The translations under genes and the position numbers were made by a program. A model generated the notes under the pieces. That model did not search any database and had not been told where the DNA came from. It worked only from the letters and a program-made list of their open reading frames with translations. 62,354 nt of DNA from UBA6398 sp963660485 (lineage in GTDB: Bacteria > Bacteroidota > Bacteroidia > Bacteroidales > Bacteroidaceae), in NCBI GenBank assembly GCA_963660485.1, contig CAVKYH010000011.1, positions 1-62,354 on the forward strand, read 5' to 3'. Shown here piece after piece: positions 35,278-43,653 of this stretch. Every line of letters starts with the position of its first letter. Position 1 is the stretch's first letter.

Positions 35278-36240
35278 ATGGATATACTGAGAAAAATATC
35301 TCGCTTCTTTAGCAAATACATGGCCCTTATTGTTATTGCAATGGCTGTGTGGGCTTTGATGATGCCCGAAACCGTAAGTTTCATAAAGACAAGCTACATC
35401 AACACGCTTCTCGGAATTGTGATGTTTGGCATGGGATTGACTTTGAAGCCGCAAGATTTCCGCATAGTGTTCAGCCACCCGAAAGACGTGGTTATAGGAA
35501 CGATTGCACAGTTTACTATCATGCCCTTGCTCGCTTTCGTTTTGTCAAGAGCGTTCGGACTTTCGCCGGAACTCACTGTGGGCGTGATTCTCGTGGGAAC
35601 CTGCCCCGGGGGAACGTCTTCAAACGTGATGACATACCTTTCAAAGGGCGACGTAGCCTTGTCTGTGGGAATTACATCGGTTTCCACCGTTTTGGCACCC
35701 GTGATGACGCCGCTGCTTACCTATATATATGCCGGGAAGACGGTTGACGTTAATATGTTGTCAATGTTCCTTTCTATCATACAGGTTGTGATTTTGCCGA
35801 TAGTTGTCGGTTTTGCAATCAATCACTTCTTCGCGCGTTTTGCAGAGCGTGCCGCAGATGTTTTGCCGCTTGTGTCTACGCTTGCAATTGTTGCCATTGT
35901 CGGCGCAGTGGTTAGCGCAAATGCTGCGCGGCTTGTAAATTGCGGCTTCCTGGTACTTGGAATTGTTGTGCTGCATAATATTTTGGGCTATGTCTTAGGT
36001 TATGGTGCCGGCAAGCTTATGAAAATGGATACAACCAAATGTCGTGCGGTTTCCATCGAGGTTGGAATGCAAAATTCCGGGCTTGCAACGTCATTGGCTA
36101 CGGTTCATTTCGCACAATATCCGTTGGCAACGATACCAGGTGCGGTGTTCAGTGTATGGCATAACGTTTCGGGCGCAATTCTTGCCAATATATTTCTGCG
36201 GCAATCCGAACGAAAGGAAAAGAAACAGCAAAAAGAATAA
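35278..36240 (+). CDS. Bile acid:sodium symporter family transporter (BASS)
   Basis: 320 aa with about ten membrane helices. GTCPGGTSSNVMTYLSKGDVALS is the conserved helix-break motif of the family that binds sodium, and EVGMQNSGLATSLA is the second crossover motif. Members move bile acids, pantoate, pyruvate or other organic anions with sodium; the substrate is not predictable. It is 30 bases after the DUF3089 gene and 1 base before the next lipoprotein. Confidence 0.9.
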   Translation: MDILRKISRFFSKYMALIVIAMAVWALMMPETVSFIKTSYINTLLGIVMFGMGLTLKPQDFRIVFSHPKDVVIGTIAQFTIMPLLAFVLSRAFGLSPELTVGVILVGTCPGGTSSNVMTYLSKGDVALSVGITSVSTVLAPVMTPLLTYIYAGKTVDVNMLSMFLSIIQVVILPIVVGFAINHFFARFAERAADVLPLVSTLAIVAIVGAVVSANAARLVNCGFLVLGIVVLHNILGYVLGYGAGKLMKMDTTKCRAVSIEVGMQNSGLATSLATVHFAQYPLATIPGAVFSVWHNVSGAILANIFLRQSERKEKKQQKE

Positions 36241-36241
36241 A

Positions 36242-36970
36242 ATGATGAGTAGAAGAAATTGTATAAAAGGTATCTCGTTGGTTTTGCTGGCCATATTGTT
36301 TTTGCCATGTGGCTGCAAAGATAGAGCGGATAAGGAAAAAACGGGCGACACATTGGTTGTCAACGGGCACAGGTTTGTTGATCTTCAACTGCCGAGCGGT
36401 TTGCTTTGGGCAGAAACAAACGTCGGGGCAACGACAACCGCAGATTATGGGAATTATTACGCTTGGGGTGAGACCGAGACCAAAGATGATTGTTCGCAGG
36501 CCGCTTACCGTTACGGCAATTCGTTTGACAAAATGACCAAATACAATGCTGCTGACGGCAAGACCCAACTTGATTCAATCGATGATGCTGCAAATGTGAA
36601 CTGGGGTGCCGGCTGCAGAATGCCAACAAGCGAGGAGTTTAAAGAACTTGCCGACACGGCAAACTGCACATGGACTTGGGTTAAGAAAACTGTTGCTCCC
36701 GGCGATACGGTGTCGGGCTACGAGATAAGGAGCGTGCGCAACGGGAACGCGATATTCCTTCCCGCGGCGGGGGCACGCAATGAGAAAAACATTGTGTTGC
36801 GTGGAGAAGATGCAGTGTACTGGACAAGTTCGCTTGGCTCCGATGCAAAGGGCAACGCCGTGTGTCTTTCGTTTTATTTTGCCAATTACCGTTGGTACAG
36901 CAACGCACGCTATATCGGCGCTTCGGTAAGGGCGGTGGCTGATGGCCGTGGAAAGACCGAGGATAACTGA
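36242..36970 (+). CDS. FISUMP-domain lipoprotein
   Basis: 242 aa from the double ATG just after the transporter stop; a longer frame inside the transporter is rejected. The lipobox is FLPCGCKD near residue 24. Residues about 45-240 match the Fibrobacter succinogenes major paralogous (FISUMP) domain: FVDLQLPSGLLWAETNVGA, NYYAWGET, CRMPTSEEFKEL, YWTSS and SVRAV. This domain is seen on surface lipoproteins of Bacteroidota; its function is not established. Confidence 0.8.
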   Translation: MMSRRNCIKGISLVLLAILFLPCGCKDRADKEKTGDTLVVNGHRFVDLQLPSGLLWAETNVGATTTADYGNYYAWGETETKDDCSQAAYRYGNSFDKMTKYNAADGKTQLDSIDDAANVNWGAGCRMPTSEEFKELADTANCTWTWVKKTVAPGDTVSGYEIRSVRNGNAIFLPAAGARNEKNIVLRGEDAVYWTSSLGSDAKGNAVCLSFYFANYRWYSNARYIGASVRAVADGRGKTEDN

Positions 36971-37010
36971 CAACAATCAGAACATAAAAAACAATATAAA
37001 AAATACTGGT

Positions 37011-37916
37011 ATGAAAATATTAAAATTGTCGTTTCTGCTTTTTACCGTCATTGCGTTCGGCACAACGGGGTGCAAGCAAAAAGCGCCGAGTCAGGCTACA
37101 GATTCAATTGCCAAGGATACCGTTGTTGCCGAGGTGAAGACTTTGCCGATTGACAGCATAAAGTATAGCGAATTAACCAGCGATTCAACCATCGAAAGTA
37201 CGTTGTGCGTTGATTTTCCTTTGGGGGAGGATAGCCTGGCTTTGGGCGTGAAAAATTTCATAGCCCGCGAATTGGCCAAACTTTACATTCCGCAAAAAAG
37301 CGGAGAGGACAAATATCTGCGCAAGTATCCTGTCTACAAAGGCAGTGTGCTCAAAGGACAGCAGATGGTGAACTTTTACGGAAAGGGCGCGCTGCAATTT
37401 TTTGCCGAATCCCAAAAGGATATGATTGATTTCAATGAGGGGAATATGGAAGACAAACCTCATTTCCTTGAAAAGATAAATATACGCAAGGAGGAGGAGA
37501 CTCCTAAGTATGTGCTCTATTCCATTTCGAACGAAAGCTATGAAGGCGGCGCCCACGGCTCTTATTCGTTCTATTATGTGAATATCAGCAAACTCTCCAA
37601 CAAACCTGTGGACCAAACCGTCGACTCTACGCGCATACGGGAACTGCAACCGATTTTGCGAAAAGGGGTGGTGTGGTATCTTAAAGCGTGTGGCGAAAAA
37701 ACGGCAACAGAGAAAAATCTCAAAAACTTCCTTATGCTGCCGGAAAACGGGCTTATCCCGTTGCCTGCACAGACACCTTGGCTGCAAAAAGACAGTCTGA
37801 ATTTCGTTTATCAGCAATACGAAATAGCTTGCTACGCCATGGGACTTGTTAGTTTCAACGTTGCTTACAAAGACATCGAACCTTATCTCACCAAGGAGGC
37901 AAAGGCTCTGAAATAG
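37011..37916 (+). CDS. DUF3298/RsiV-like lipoprotein
   Basis: 301 aa from the ATG giving a lipoprotein signal (GTTGCKQ, Cys near 22). The C-terminal two thirds resemble the DUF3298 (RsiV C-terminal) domain: YSISNESYEGGAHGSYSFYYVN carries the GGAHG motif, and GLIPLPAQTPWL the later conserved part. RsiV senses lysozyme in Bacillus, but Bacteroidota lipoproteins of this type have no linked sigma factor here; a lysozyme- or muropeptide-binding role is speculative. It ends against a repeat between convergent genes. Confidence 0.75.
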   Translation: MKILKLSFLLFTVIAFGTTGCKQKAPSQATDSIAKDTVVAEVKTLPIDSIKYSELTSDSTIESTLCVDFPLGEDSLALGVKNFIARELAKLYIPQKSGEDKYLRKYPVYKGSVLKGQQMVNFYGKGALQFFAESQKDMIDFNEGNMEDKPHFLEKINIRKEEETPKYVLYSISNESYEGGAHGSYSFYYVNISKLSNKPVDQTVDSTRIRELQPILRKGVVWYLKACGEKTATEKNLKNFLMLPENGLIPLPAQTPWLQKDSLNFVYQQYEIACYAMGLVSFNVAYKDIEPYLTKEAKALK

Positions 37917-37990
37917 TAATCTTTTAGATTTTCTTGTAAAGGCGTGTGTTTCAATAGATAACGCGTGCTTTGGAAATAGGGTCAAATATC

Positions 37991-38083
37991 GGTTTTACGA
38001 GGTCAGACCTAATTTAAATTCCGACGCATCTAATTTAAATTAGATGCGTCGGAGTTTTTGCGAGATGCCTTGTAGTTTTTTCG
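37991..38083. repeat. Modular palindromic repeat, copy 9 (full palindrome, convergent gap)
   Basis: ACGAGGTCAGACCT, AATTTAAATT, perfect 34-bp palindrome at 38020-38053 (GACG type), GTTTTTGCGA, GATGCCTTG, TAGTTTTTTCGG. It is the only hairpin between the two convergent genes and could act as their shared terminator. Confidence 0.93.
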
Positions 38084-38128
38084 GCTTCTTATCGGGATAT
38101 TTTCCCCTCGTAAAAAAATGCGATTTTG

Positions 38129-39340
38129 CTATATGGAATCCCGGAGATTTACGATTTCGGATTTGCCGTGAGTGAATCTGTTGCGACGGGACGGTTGGGG
38201 CGAAAACGGCGAAACCGAGATGTTGTCGCTGATAGTCGTTACCGCTTTTCCGCCGCGGTATTTCGCCCAACGCAGCATGATTTGTTCCACGTAATTATAG
38301 GTTTCGCTGCCAATCATATAGCCATATTTCACCACCGGGTCGTTATAATATTGCGGTTTGTCGAGATTTCGGATAAAGAAACTCACGTCGTTGTAGCTCG
38401 TAGGCGATTTGCCGTATTTTTTTGCAAGGTTCATGGCGTCGCGGATATGGCGCGGCCCTCCGTTGTAGGCGGCAAGAGTGAAACGAATCTTGTCGATGCG
38501 GTTGCGAACATCGCCGAAACCCGCCTGCAATTGCCTGAGGTAGCGACAGCCTGCGTCGATGTTTTCCTTAGGGTCGTATATGTCGCTTATGCCAAGGCTT
38601 TTTGCCGTGGAAGGAATGATTTGCATCAGTCCCTTAGCCCCTGCCCATGAAACGGCATCGGGATCAAATCCCGATTCCTGGTAACATTGCGCCGCAATAA
38701 GCCTCCAATCCCAACCCATGTGGCGGCTGCCGCGAATGAATTCCGCATCGTATTGCGAAATTATACCCTTGCTGCGCGAAACATATGGCGCTCTGACATG
38801 ACGTTTTACGGAGGCCGTGCCAAAATGTTTGCTGTCCTCTTTCATTATCTCCGTTTCCATTCCCGGCTTGTACCATGAATTGAGCGCTTCCTCCAAATCG
38901 GGTTGGTCTTTTCTCACACTCCAGCCCGCCAAAGTCTGTCCCTTTCCGCTCCGCATGCCGCAAATCTGCAACTCGTGCGCATCTACAATTTCGCTTGACA
39001 GGGGATAGGCAATAATATCGGCCTCGCCCGACGCGAGCATCCTTATCATGGCGGCAGTATCAGCCACGGTCTCAATCCTCACTCCCATGCCTTCGCCCTT
39101 TGCAAAGTGGGCAAGCATCTCGAAAGCCGTGCCGGTTTCCTTGCCGTGGTATTCATAATAAGTATTGCGCCCATACATCGTAACGGCAATGATTTCGCCC
39201 GATTCTTCTATGTCGGCGAGGTCGCAATGCGCGGTCTGCTTCTGCTCATTGGCGGAAGGCGTAGGTTGGTGTGCATCTTTGCTCCCGCAAGAAACGGCAG
39301 CAAACGCAAAAAGTAGGTATATAATATTAAATCGCAGCAC
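38129..39340 (-). CDS. MltF-like membrane-bound lytic transglycosylase
   Basis: 403 aa, GTG start. Lipobox AAVSCGSK near residue 19. Residues about 45-235 resemble a solute-binding (SBP_bac_3) domain, and 245-370 a family 1 SLT transglycosylase, with catalytic Glu in CYQESGFDP followed by AGAKGLMQIIPSTA and AYNGGPRHI. This is the MltF order. The enzyme cuts the MurNAc-GlcNAc bond to leave 1,6-anhydroMurNAc. Its own promoter lies in the divergent gap shared with rpsA. Confidence 0.9.
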   Translation of the reverse strand: MLRFNIIYLLFAFAAVSCGSKDAHQPTPSANEQKQTAHCDLADIEESGEIIAVTMYGRNTYYEYHGKETGTAFEMLAHFAKGEGMGVRIETVADTAAMIRMLASGEADIIAYPLSSEIVDAHELQICGMRSGKGQTLAGWSVRKDQPDLEEALNSWYKPGMETEIMKEDSKHFGTASVKRHVRAPYVSRSKGIISQYDAEFIRGSRHMGWDWRLIAAQCYQESGFDPDAVSWAGAKGLMQIIPSTAKSLGISDIYDPKENIDAGCRYLRQLQAGFGDVRNRIDKIRFTLAAYNGGPRHIRDAMNLAKKYGKSPTSYNDVSFFIRNLDKPQYYNDPVVKYGYMIGSETYNYVEQIMLRWAKYRGGKAVTTISDNISVSPFSPQPSRRNRFTHGKSEIVNLRDSI

Positions 39341-39362
39341 TTTGAACGGCTTTTTGTGCCTG

Positions 39363-39370
39363 CAAATTTA
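39363..39370 (-). promoter_or_regulatory. -7 promoter box for the MltF-like gene
   Basis: TAAATTTG on the minus strand, exact TAnnTTTG match, 22 bases before the GTG start. Confidence 0.5.
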
Positions 39371-39449
39371 GTACATTTGAAGTTTATGACGTCTGTAATG
39401 CTGGAAAAGGCAAAAAATATCGCCTTTGAGCACAAAAAACAACTGATTA

Positions 39450-39482
39450 TGTGAAGAATGTGAAATAAATTGTCTAACTTTG
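39450..39482 (+). promoter_or_regulatory. Promoter of rpsA
   Basis: -7 box TAACTTTG (39475-39482), exact match, with TGTG (39450-39453) 21 bases upstream as a weak -33 box. It gives a leader of about 65 bases with no strong structure that I can see. Confidence 0.6.
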
Positions 39483-39553
39483 CGCCCGCATTAAGCCATG
39501 CGAAATGCGAAACATAATGTCTAACATGTTTAATTAATTATCAAACAATTCAA

Positions 39554-41323
39554 ATGGAAGAAATCAAAAACACTCCGCTGGAAAACTTCGACTGGGAAGC
39601 TTTTGAGAATGGCTCTATCGAAACTGCCGCTCAAAAAGAAAGCGAAGAAAAAGCCTATGACCAAACGCTCAACAAGGTAAGCGAGCACGAGGTTGTAGAA
39701 GGCAAAATCATCGCGCTCGACAAACGTCAGGCTATCGTAGACATCAGCTACAAAAGCGACGGCGTAATTCCTATCAGCGATTTCCGTTACAATCCCGACG
39801 TGAAAGTTGGTGATGTTGTTGAAGTTTACATTGAAAGCTTGGAGGACAAGAAAGGTCAGCTCCTGCTTTCACATAAGAAAGCCCGCGCACTCAAAGCATG
39901 GGATCGCGTTAATCAGGCTCTCGACGACAAGGAGGTTATACAAGGTTATATTAAGAGTCGTACAAAAGGCGGCATGATAGTTGACGTATTCGGCATCGAA
40001 GCATTCTTGCCCGGCTCACAAATTGATGTTAAGCCTATTCGCGATTACGATGTGTTTGTTGGAAAAACAATGGAATTCCAGGTTGTTAAAATCAATCAGG
40101 AGTATCGCAACGTTATCGTGTCGCACAAAGCTCTTATCGAGGCAGAACTCGAAGCTCAGAAGAAAGAAATTATCAGCAAACTCCAGAAAGGTCAAGTGCT
40201 CGAAGGTATTGTTAAGAACATTACAACCTACGGCGTATTTATCGACCTTGGCGGCGTTGACGGACTTATTCATATCACCGATCTTTCCTGGGGCCGTGTT
40301 AACGATCCGCACGACTTCGTTGAAATTGGTCAGAAACTCAACGTTGTTATCCTTGACTTCGACGACGAGAAGAAGCGTATCGCTCTCGGCTTGAAGCAGC
40401 TCACACCGCACCCATGGGATTCGCTTGATGCAAATCTTAAGGTTGGCGATCATATCAAGGGTAAAGTTATCGTTATCGCCGATTACGGTGCATTTGTTGA
40501 GATTGCTCCGGGCGTAGAAGGCCTTATCCACGTGAGCGAAATGAGTTGGAGTCAGCACCTCCGTTCAGCACAGGATTTCCTTAAGGTAGGTGATGAAGTT
40601 GAAGCTGTGGTTCTTTCTCTCAACCGCGAAGAACGTAAGATGTCCCTCGGTTTGAAGCAACTCAAAGAAGACCCTTGGAAAGATATCGAAAGCAAATATC
40701 CTGTTGGAAGCAAGCATACTGCAAAAGTTCGCAACTTTACAAACTTCGGCGTGTTTGTTGAACTCGAAGAGGGTATCGACGGACTTATCCACATCTCCGA
40801 CCTTTCTTGGACGAAGAAGATCAAACACCCGTCAGAGTTCACTCAGATTGGTGCAGACATCGAGGTTAGCGTTCTTGAAATCGACAAGGAAAACCGTCGT
40901 TTGAGCCTTGGCCACAAGCAGCTTGAAGACAATCCTTGGGATGTGTTTGAAACTGTGTTCACAGTTGGTTCTGTTCACGAGGGTACTATCGTAAATCTCA
41001 TGGACAAGGGTGCTACCGTTCAGCTTGAGTATGGCGTTGAAGGTTTCGTTACTCCCAAACACCTTACAAAGGAAGACGGCTCTAAGGCTAAGCTCAACGA
41101 GAAACTTGCATTCAAGGTTATCGAATTCAATAAGGACAGCCACCGTATCATTCTCTCTCACAGCCGTACATTCGAGGAGAATGCACACGAGGAGAAGCAC
41201 AACACAAGCAAGGCTCCCAAGAAAGATGACGGCGTACAGATAAAGAATCAGGCTGCTGCCAACTCTCTCGGCGATATCGACGCTTTGGCTGAGTTGAAAG
41301 CTAAGATGGAAAAAGGAGAGTAA
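39554..41323 (+). CDS. rpsA: 30S ribosomal protein S1
   Basis: 589 aa. Six S1 (OB-fold) repeats are visible from about residue 48, several with the pattern YGVFIDLGGVDGLIHITDLSW, YGAFVEIAPGVEGLIHVSEMSW, FGVFVELEEGIDGLIHISDLSW. S1 binds mRNA leaders on the 30S subunit; Bacteroidota largely lack Shine-Dalgarno use, so S1 may matter more. Codon use is strongly biased (GTT, CTC, AAG), as expected for a highly expressed gene. It has a leading promoter and a following terminator, thus is monocistronic. Confidence 0.97.
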   Translation: MEEIKNTPLENFDWEAFENGSIETAAQKESEEKAYDQTLNKVSEHEVVEGKIIALDKRQAIVDISYKSDGVIPISDFRYNPDVKVGDVVEVYIESLEDKKGQLLLSHKKARALKAWDRVNQALDDKEVIQGYIKSRTKGGMIVDVFGIEAFLPGSQIDVKPIRDYDVFVGKTMEFQVVKINQEYRNVIVSHKALIEAELEAQKKEIISKLQKGQVLEGIVKNITTYGVFIDLGGVDGLIHITDLSWGRVNDPHDFVEIGQKLNVVILDFDDEKKRIALGLKQLTPHPWDSLDANLKVGDHIKGKVIVIADYGAFVEIAPGVEGLIHVSEMSWSQHLRSAQDFLKVGDEVEAVVLSLNREERKMSLGLKQLKEDPWKDIESKYPVGSKHTAKVRNFTNFGVFVELEEGIDGLIHISDLSWTKKIKHPSEFTQIGADIEVSVLEIDKENRRLSLGHKQLEDNPWDVFETVFTVGSVHEGTIVNLMDKGATVQLEYGVEGFVTPKHLTKEDGSKAKLNEKLAFKVIEFNKDSHRIILSHSRTFEENAHEEKHNTSKAPKKDDGVQIKNQAAANSLGDIDALAELKAKMEKGE

Positions 41324-41352
41324 TCTCTAAGAATTATTCCTTACCTAATAAG

Positions 41353-41387
41353 AAAAGGGAATGTCCTTAACGGACGTTCCCTTTTTG
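41353..41387 (+). terminator. Terminator of rpsA
   Basis: Stem AAAAGGGAATGTCC (41353-41366) with GGACGTTCCCTTTT (41372-41385), loop TTAAC, one wobble, ending in a T-run. Confidence 0.92.
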
Positions 41388-41707
41388 TTTTCGTCTGTGG
41401 TTTCTCCCGTGTTATGAAAATACAATACGGATAGCCGGCGATTGTGTGGCTTGCACTGTTTGTCGGTACTGTTGGCGATGTTTTTGCGCCCAGTTTGTTG
41501 TTTATGGGAAATGTTCCCCCGCTCCAATTTCGAGTTTCTGTTTACCGGAAAATGATATAGCAGAAGTAAAACGGCTTTTCTTTCTTTGTTTTGAGCATTC
41601 CAGATTTCCTCGGTTTTACTATGTAATTTTTCTTTAGGGTTTCTGTGTGGGGTGATCTGTTTAGTTTCAGTGCTTTTTGCTAAAAGGAATAAAGGACGTG
41701 AGATGTG

Positions 41708-41760
41708 GAAAAAACTCCAAGGCATATTGTCTAAAACAATGTCAGACATCGTTTTTTACA
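41708..41760. repeat. Modular repeat, copy 10 (degenerate)
   Basis: AAAAAACTCCAAGGCAT, then TGTCTAAAACAATGTCAGACATCGTTTTTT. It keeps one AAGG arm and one short arm; the 34-bp palindrome is lost. The rest of the convergent gap 41388-41799 shows no gene or RNA that I recognise. Confidence 0.7.
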
Positions 41761-41799
41761 AAAGTCGATGCTGAAAATTTCATGGTTGGAGTAGGGAAA

Positions 41800-41836
41800 A
41801 TAAAAATCGCAGGGCGGTTTTCCGCTCTGCGATTTC
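41800..41836 (-). terminator. Terminator of the 3-keto-glycoside cluster
   Basis: AAATCGCAG (41804-41812) pairs with CTGCGATTT (41827-41835), with an inner GCGG/CCGC extension. Read on the minus strand, the stem runs into TTTTATTTT. Confidence 0.85.
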
Positions 41837-41861
41837 TGTATTTGGGTTTCCCTTTGGGGAA

Positions 41862-42623
41862 TTACAAGTTCCTAATCCAAATGTTTCTGAAACTTATGGG
41901 TTGGCTCTTGTCGCCGTGGGATTGCAAAAGGATTGGGCCTGCTCCGTGTTTTACGGTACGCGGAAGACCGATAAACTCGGTTGTTCCGAGAATTTCGGTG
42001 TTGTTTTGCAGGATAACGCCGTTTTGTATCACCGTTACGCGAGGACGTGAACGATAAGTGCCGTCTTCCTTAAACACGGGAGCGGTGTAGATGATATCGT
42101 AAACGTTCCATTCTCCCGGTTTGCGCATAGCGTTTGCAAGAGGTGCGCTTTGCTTGTAGATACTGCCCGACATTCCGTTGACGTATGTCTTGTTGTTGTA
42201 GTTGTCAAGCACTTGTATTTCGTACATTCCTTGTAGATATACGCCGCTGTTGCCTCTCAATTGGTCAGAACCCTCGATGTCTTTGGGTACACGCCATTCT
42301 ATATGCAATTGGAAGTCGTTGAATTTGTCCTTGGTCTGAATATCTCCTTTGCTTTTGTCCACAGTGATCACACCGTCTTTCACCTTCCATTCGGCAGGAC
42401 CGCCATTTGGGCTTTCCCATTTGGAAAGGTCTTTCCCGTCGAAGAGTACGATTGCATCTGAAGGAGCAGTGAACCCACCACCTTTTATTTCAGTACCGGG
42501 AGTTACTACGGGCGGTTCGGGAGTGTACCATTCAGTCATTTCATGGGTCATGTTGTTTTGTGCTCCGGCTGTTGCTGCCGAGAAAACAAGTAGACTCACA
42601 ATTAAAATGTTTTTGTTGTTCAT
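41862..42623 (-). CDS. DUF1080 (3-keto-disaccharide hydrolase-like) protein 1
   Basis: 253 aa with a signal peptide (about 1-22, ending GAQ). DUF1080 is a concanavalin-like beta-sandwich; visible marks are VLFDGKDLSKWES, DFQLHIEWRVP, GNSGVYLQGMYEIQVLDN and the end RNIWIRNL. Members of the family hydrolyse or eliminate 3-keto-glycosides in the alternative glycoside pathway described for Bacteroides. This copy is the most divergent of the three in the cluster. It is the last gene of the operon, 12 bases after the isomerase gene. Confidence 0.85.
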   Translation of the reverse strand: MNNKNILIVSLLVFSAATAGAQNNMTHEMTEWYTPEPPVVTPGTEIKGGGFTAPSDAIVLFDGKDLSKWESPNGGPAEWKVKDGVITVDKSKGDIQTKDKFNDFQLHIEWRVPKDIEGSDQLRGNSGVYLQGMYEIQVLDNYNNKTYVNGMSGSIYKQSAPLANAMRKPGEWNVYDIIYTAPVFKEDGTYRSRPRVTVIQNGVILQNNTEILGTTEFIGLPRTVKHGAGPILLQSHGDKSQPISFRNIWIRNL

Positions 42624-42635
42624 TTTTGTGTTGAA

Positions 42636-43529
42636 TTATTTTTTTCTGTAAGTCTTCTTTACAAACGGTGCAGCGTTAAGATAATCAGCGCTTTCCTTAG
42701 CTTCTTCCATTACGGGGTGGCTGTAGCGTTCGATTTCCACAACTTGATATTCCAATCCCGCAAGAGCTGCGTTTTTGAATATCACATCGAAGCCCATGCC
42801 ACCGCTGCCGCCAACTTCGTTCTCGTCTTTAACGTGGAAAAGTTTGAAACGGCCGGGATATTTCTTGAAGTAGTCGATAGGATAATTGCCCGAACGCACA
42901 CACCAATAGAGATCGAGTTGGAAGAATACGTATTTCGGATCAGTGTTTTGCAACATATAATCGTACGCTTTCTGACCTTCTACGTCTACAAACTCGTGTT
43001 TGTGGTTGTGGTAGCCGAACTTGATGCCTTGGGCTGCACATTTTTTGCCTACTGCATTATAGTAGTCGCAGTAAACCTTGAGTTGTTTCAAAGTAGGGGG
43101 AATTTCCATCCACGGCATTACGATATATGAAACTCCTGCCTTTTTATGGTCGGAAATCGTCTTGTCCCACCATGCAAGCGATTGGGAGAAATCGCCCGAA
43201 TTGAGTTCTTCGTTCGAAAGAGTCTTGACAATGTGTGCCGAAAGCGACTCCATGCCAGCTTCTTCTACGGCTTTTTTATATTCCTCAGGGGTGAAACCAT
43301 AGATTTCGCCTTTGCCCTGGTCATAACTTGCTGCTTCAACGGCAGTATAGCCCATGTTGGAAAGATCGTTGAGCAACTTTTTGAATTCGGCTTTGTCGCC
43401 ATGGATAAGTTCGCGCACGGAGTAGAGCTGCAAACCAATCTGTTTCTTGTGTTTACCATTTTGTGCAGCCTGCATTCCCAACGGAAGCAAAAGAAGTGCA
43501 GCAAACAAGGTTACTATAATCTTTTTCAT
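42636..43529 (-). CDS. Secreted TIM-barrel sugar isomerase/epimerase-like protein
   Basis: 297 aa from the Met giving a good signal peptide (MKKIIVTLFAALLLLPLGMQAA); a frame 35 codons longer is unlikely. The body is a xylose-isomerase-like TIM barrel: QIGLQLYSVRELI, YTAVEAASYDQG, GYHNHKHEFV, VFFQLDLYW, FHVKDENEVG, with the His/Glu/Asp metal ligands. Found routinely with Gfo/Idh/MocA and DUF1080 genes; I infer it isomerises or eliminates the keto sugar released in the periplasm. Confidence 0.87.
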   Translation of the reverse strand: MKKIIVTLFAALLLLPLGMQAAQNGKHKKQIGLQLYSVRELIHGDKAEFKKLLNDLSNMGYTAVEAASYDQGKGEIYGFTPEEYKKAVEEAGMESLSAHIVKTLSNEELNSGDFSQSLAWWDKTISDHKKAGVSYIVMPWMEIPPTLKQLKVYCDYYNAVGKKCAAQGIKFGYHNHKHEFVDVEGQKAYDYMLQNTDPKYVFFQLDLYWCVRSGNYPIDYFKKYPGRFKLFHVKDENEVGGSGGMGFDVIFKNAALAGLEYQVVEIERYSHPVMEEAKESADYLNAAPFVKKTYRKK

Positions 43530-43593
43530 TTTTACAAGAAGCATTGTTGTTTTTATAAGATTCTGTATTGTTCTTACGATATAGGCTTTTTTA

Positions 43594-43633
43594 CAAAAAA
43601 TACCGCCGCCGGCATTGAAACCGTGCGGCGGCA
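43594..43633 (-). terminator. Internal terminator/attenuator in the 3-keto-glycoside operon
   Basis: CCGCCGC (43603-43609) pairs with GCGGCGG (43625-43631). On the minus strand the stem is followed by TATTTTTTG. It sits in the only large gap (124 bases) of the cluster, after DUF1080 copy 2, and would lower expression of the last two genes. Confidence 0.7.
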
Positions 43634-43653
43634 TTATAATTAGGCCTGAAATA

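Noticed and set aside
36044..36241. Long N-terminal extension of the FISUMP lipoprotein
   Set aside because: The extension lies inside the transporter gene in another frame and would remove the lipoprotein signal from the N-terminus.
41345..41749. A 134-codon minus-strand frame in the rpsA/DUF1080 convergent gap
   Set aside because: It runs through the rpsA terminator and a degenerate repeat, and has low-complexity composition without a recognisable domain.
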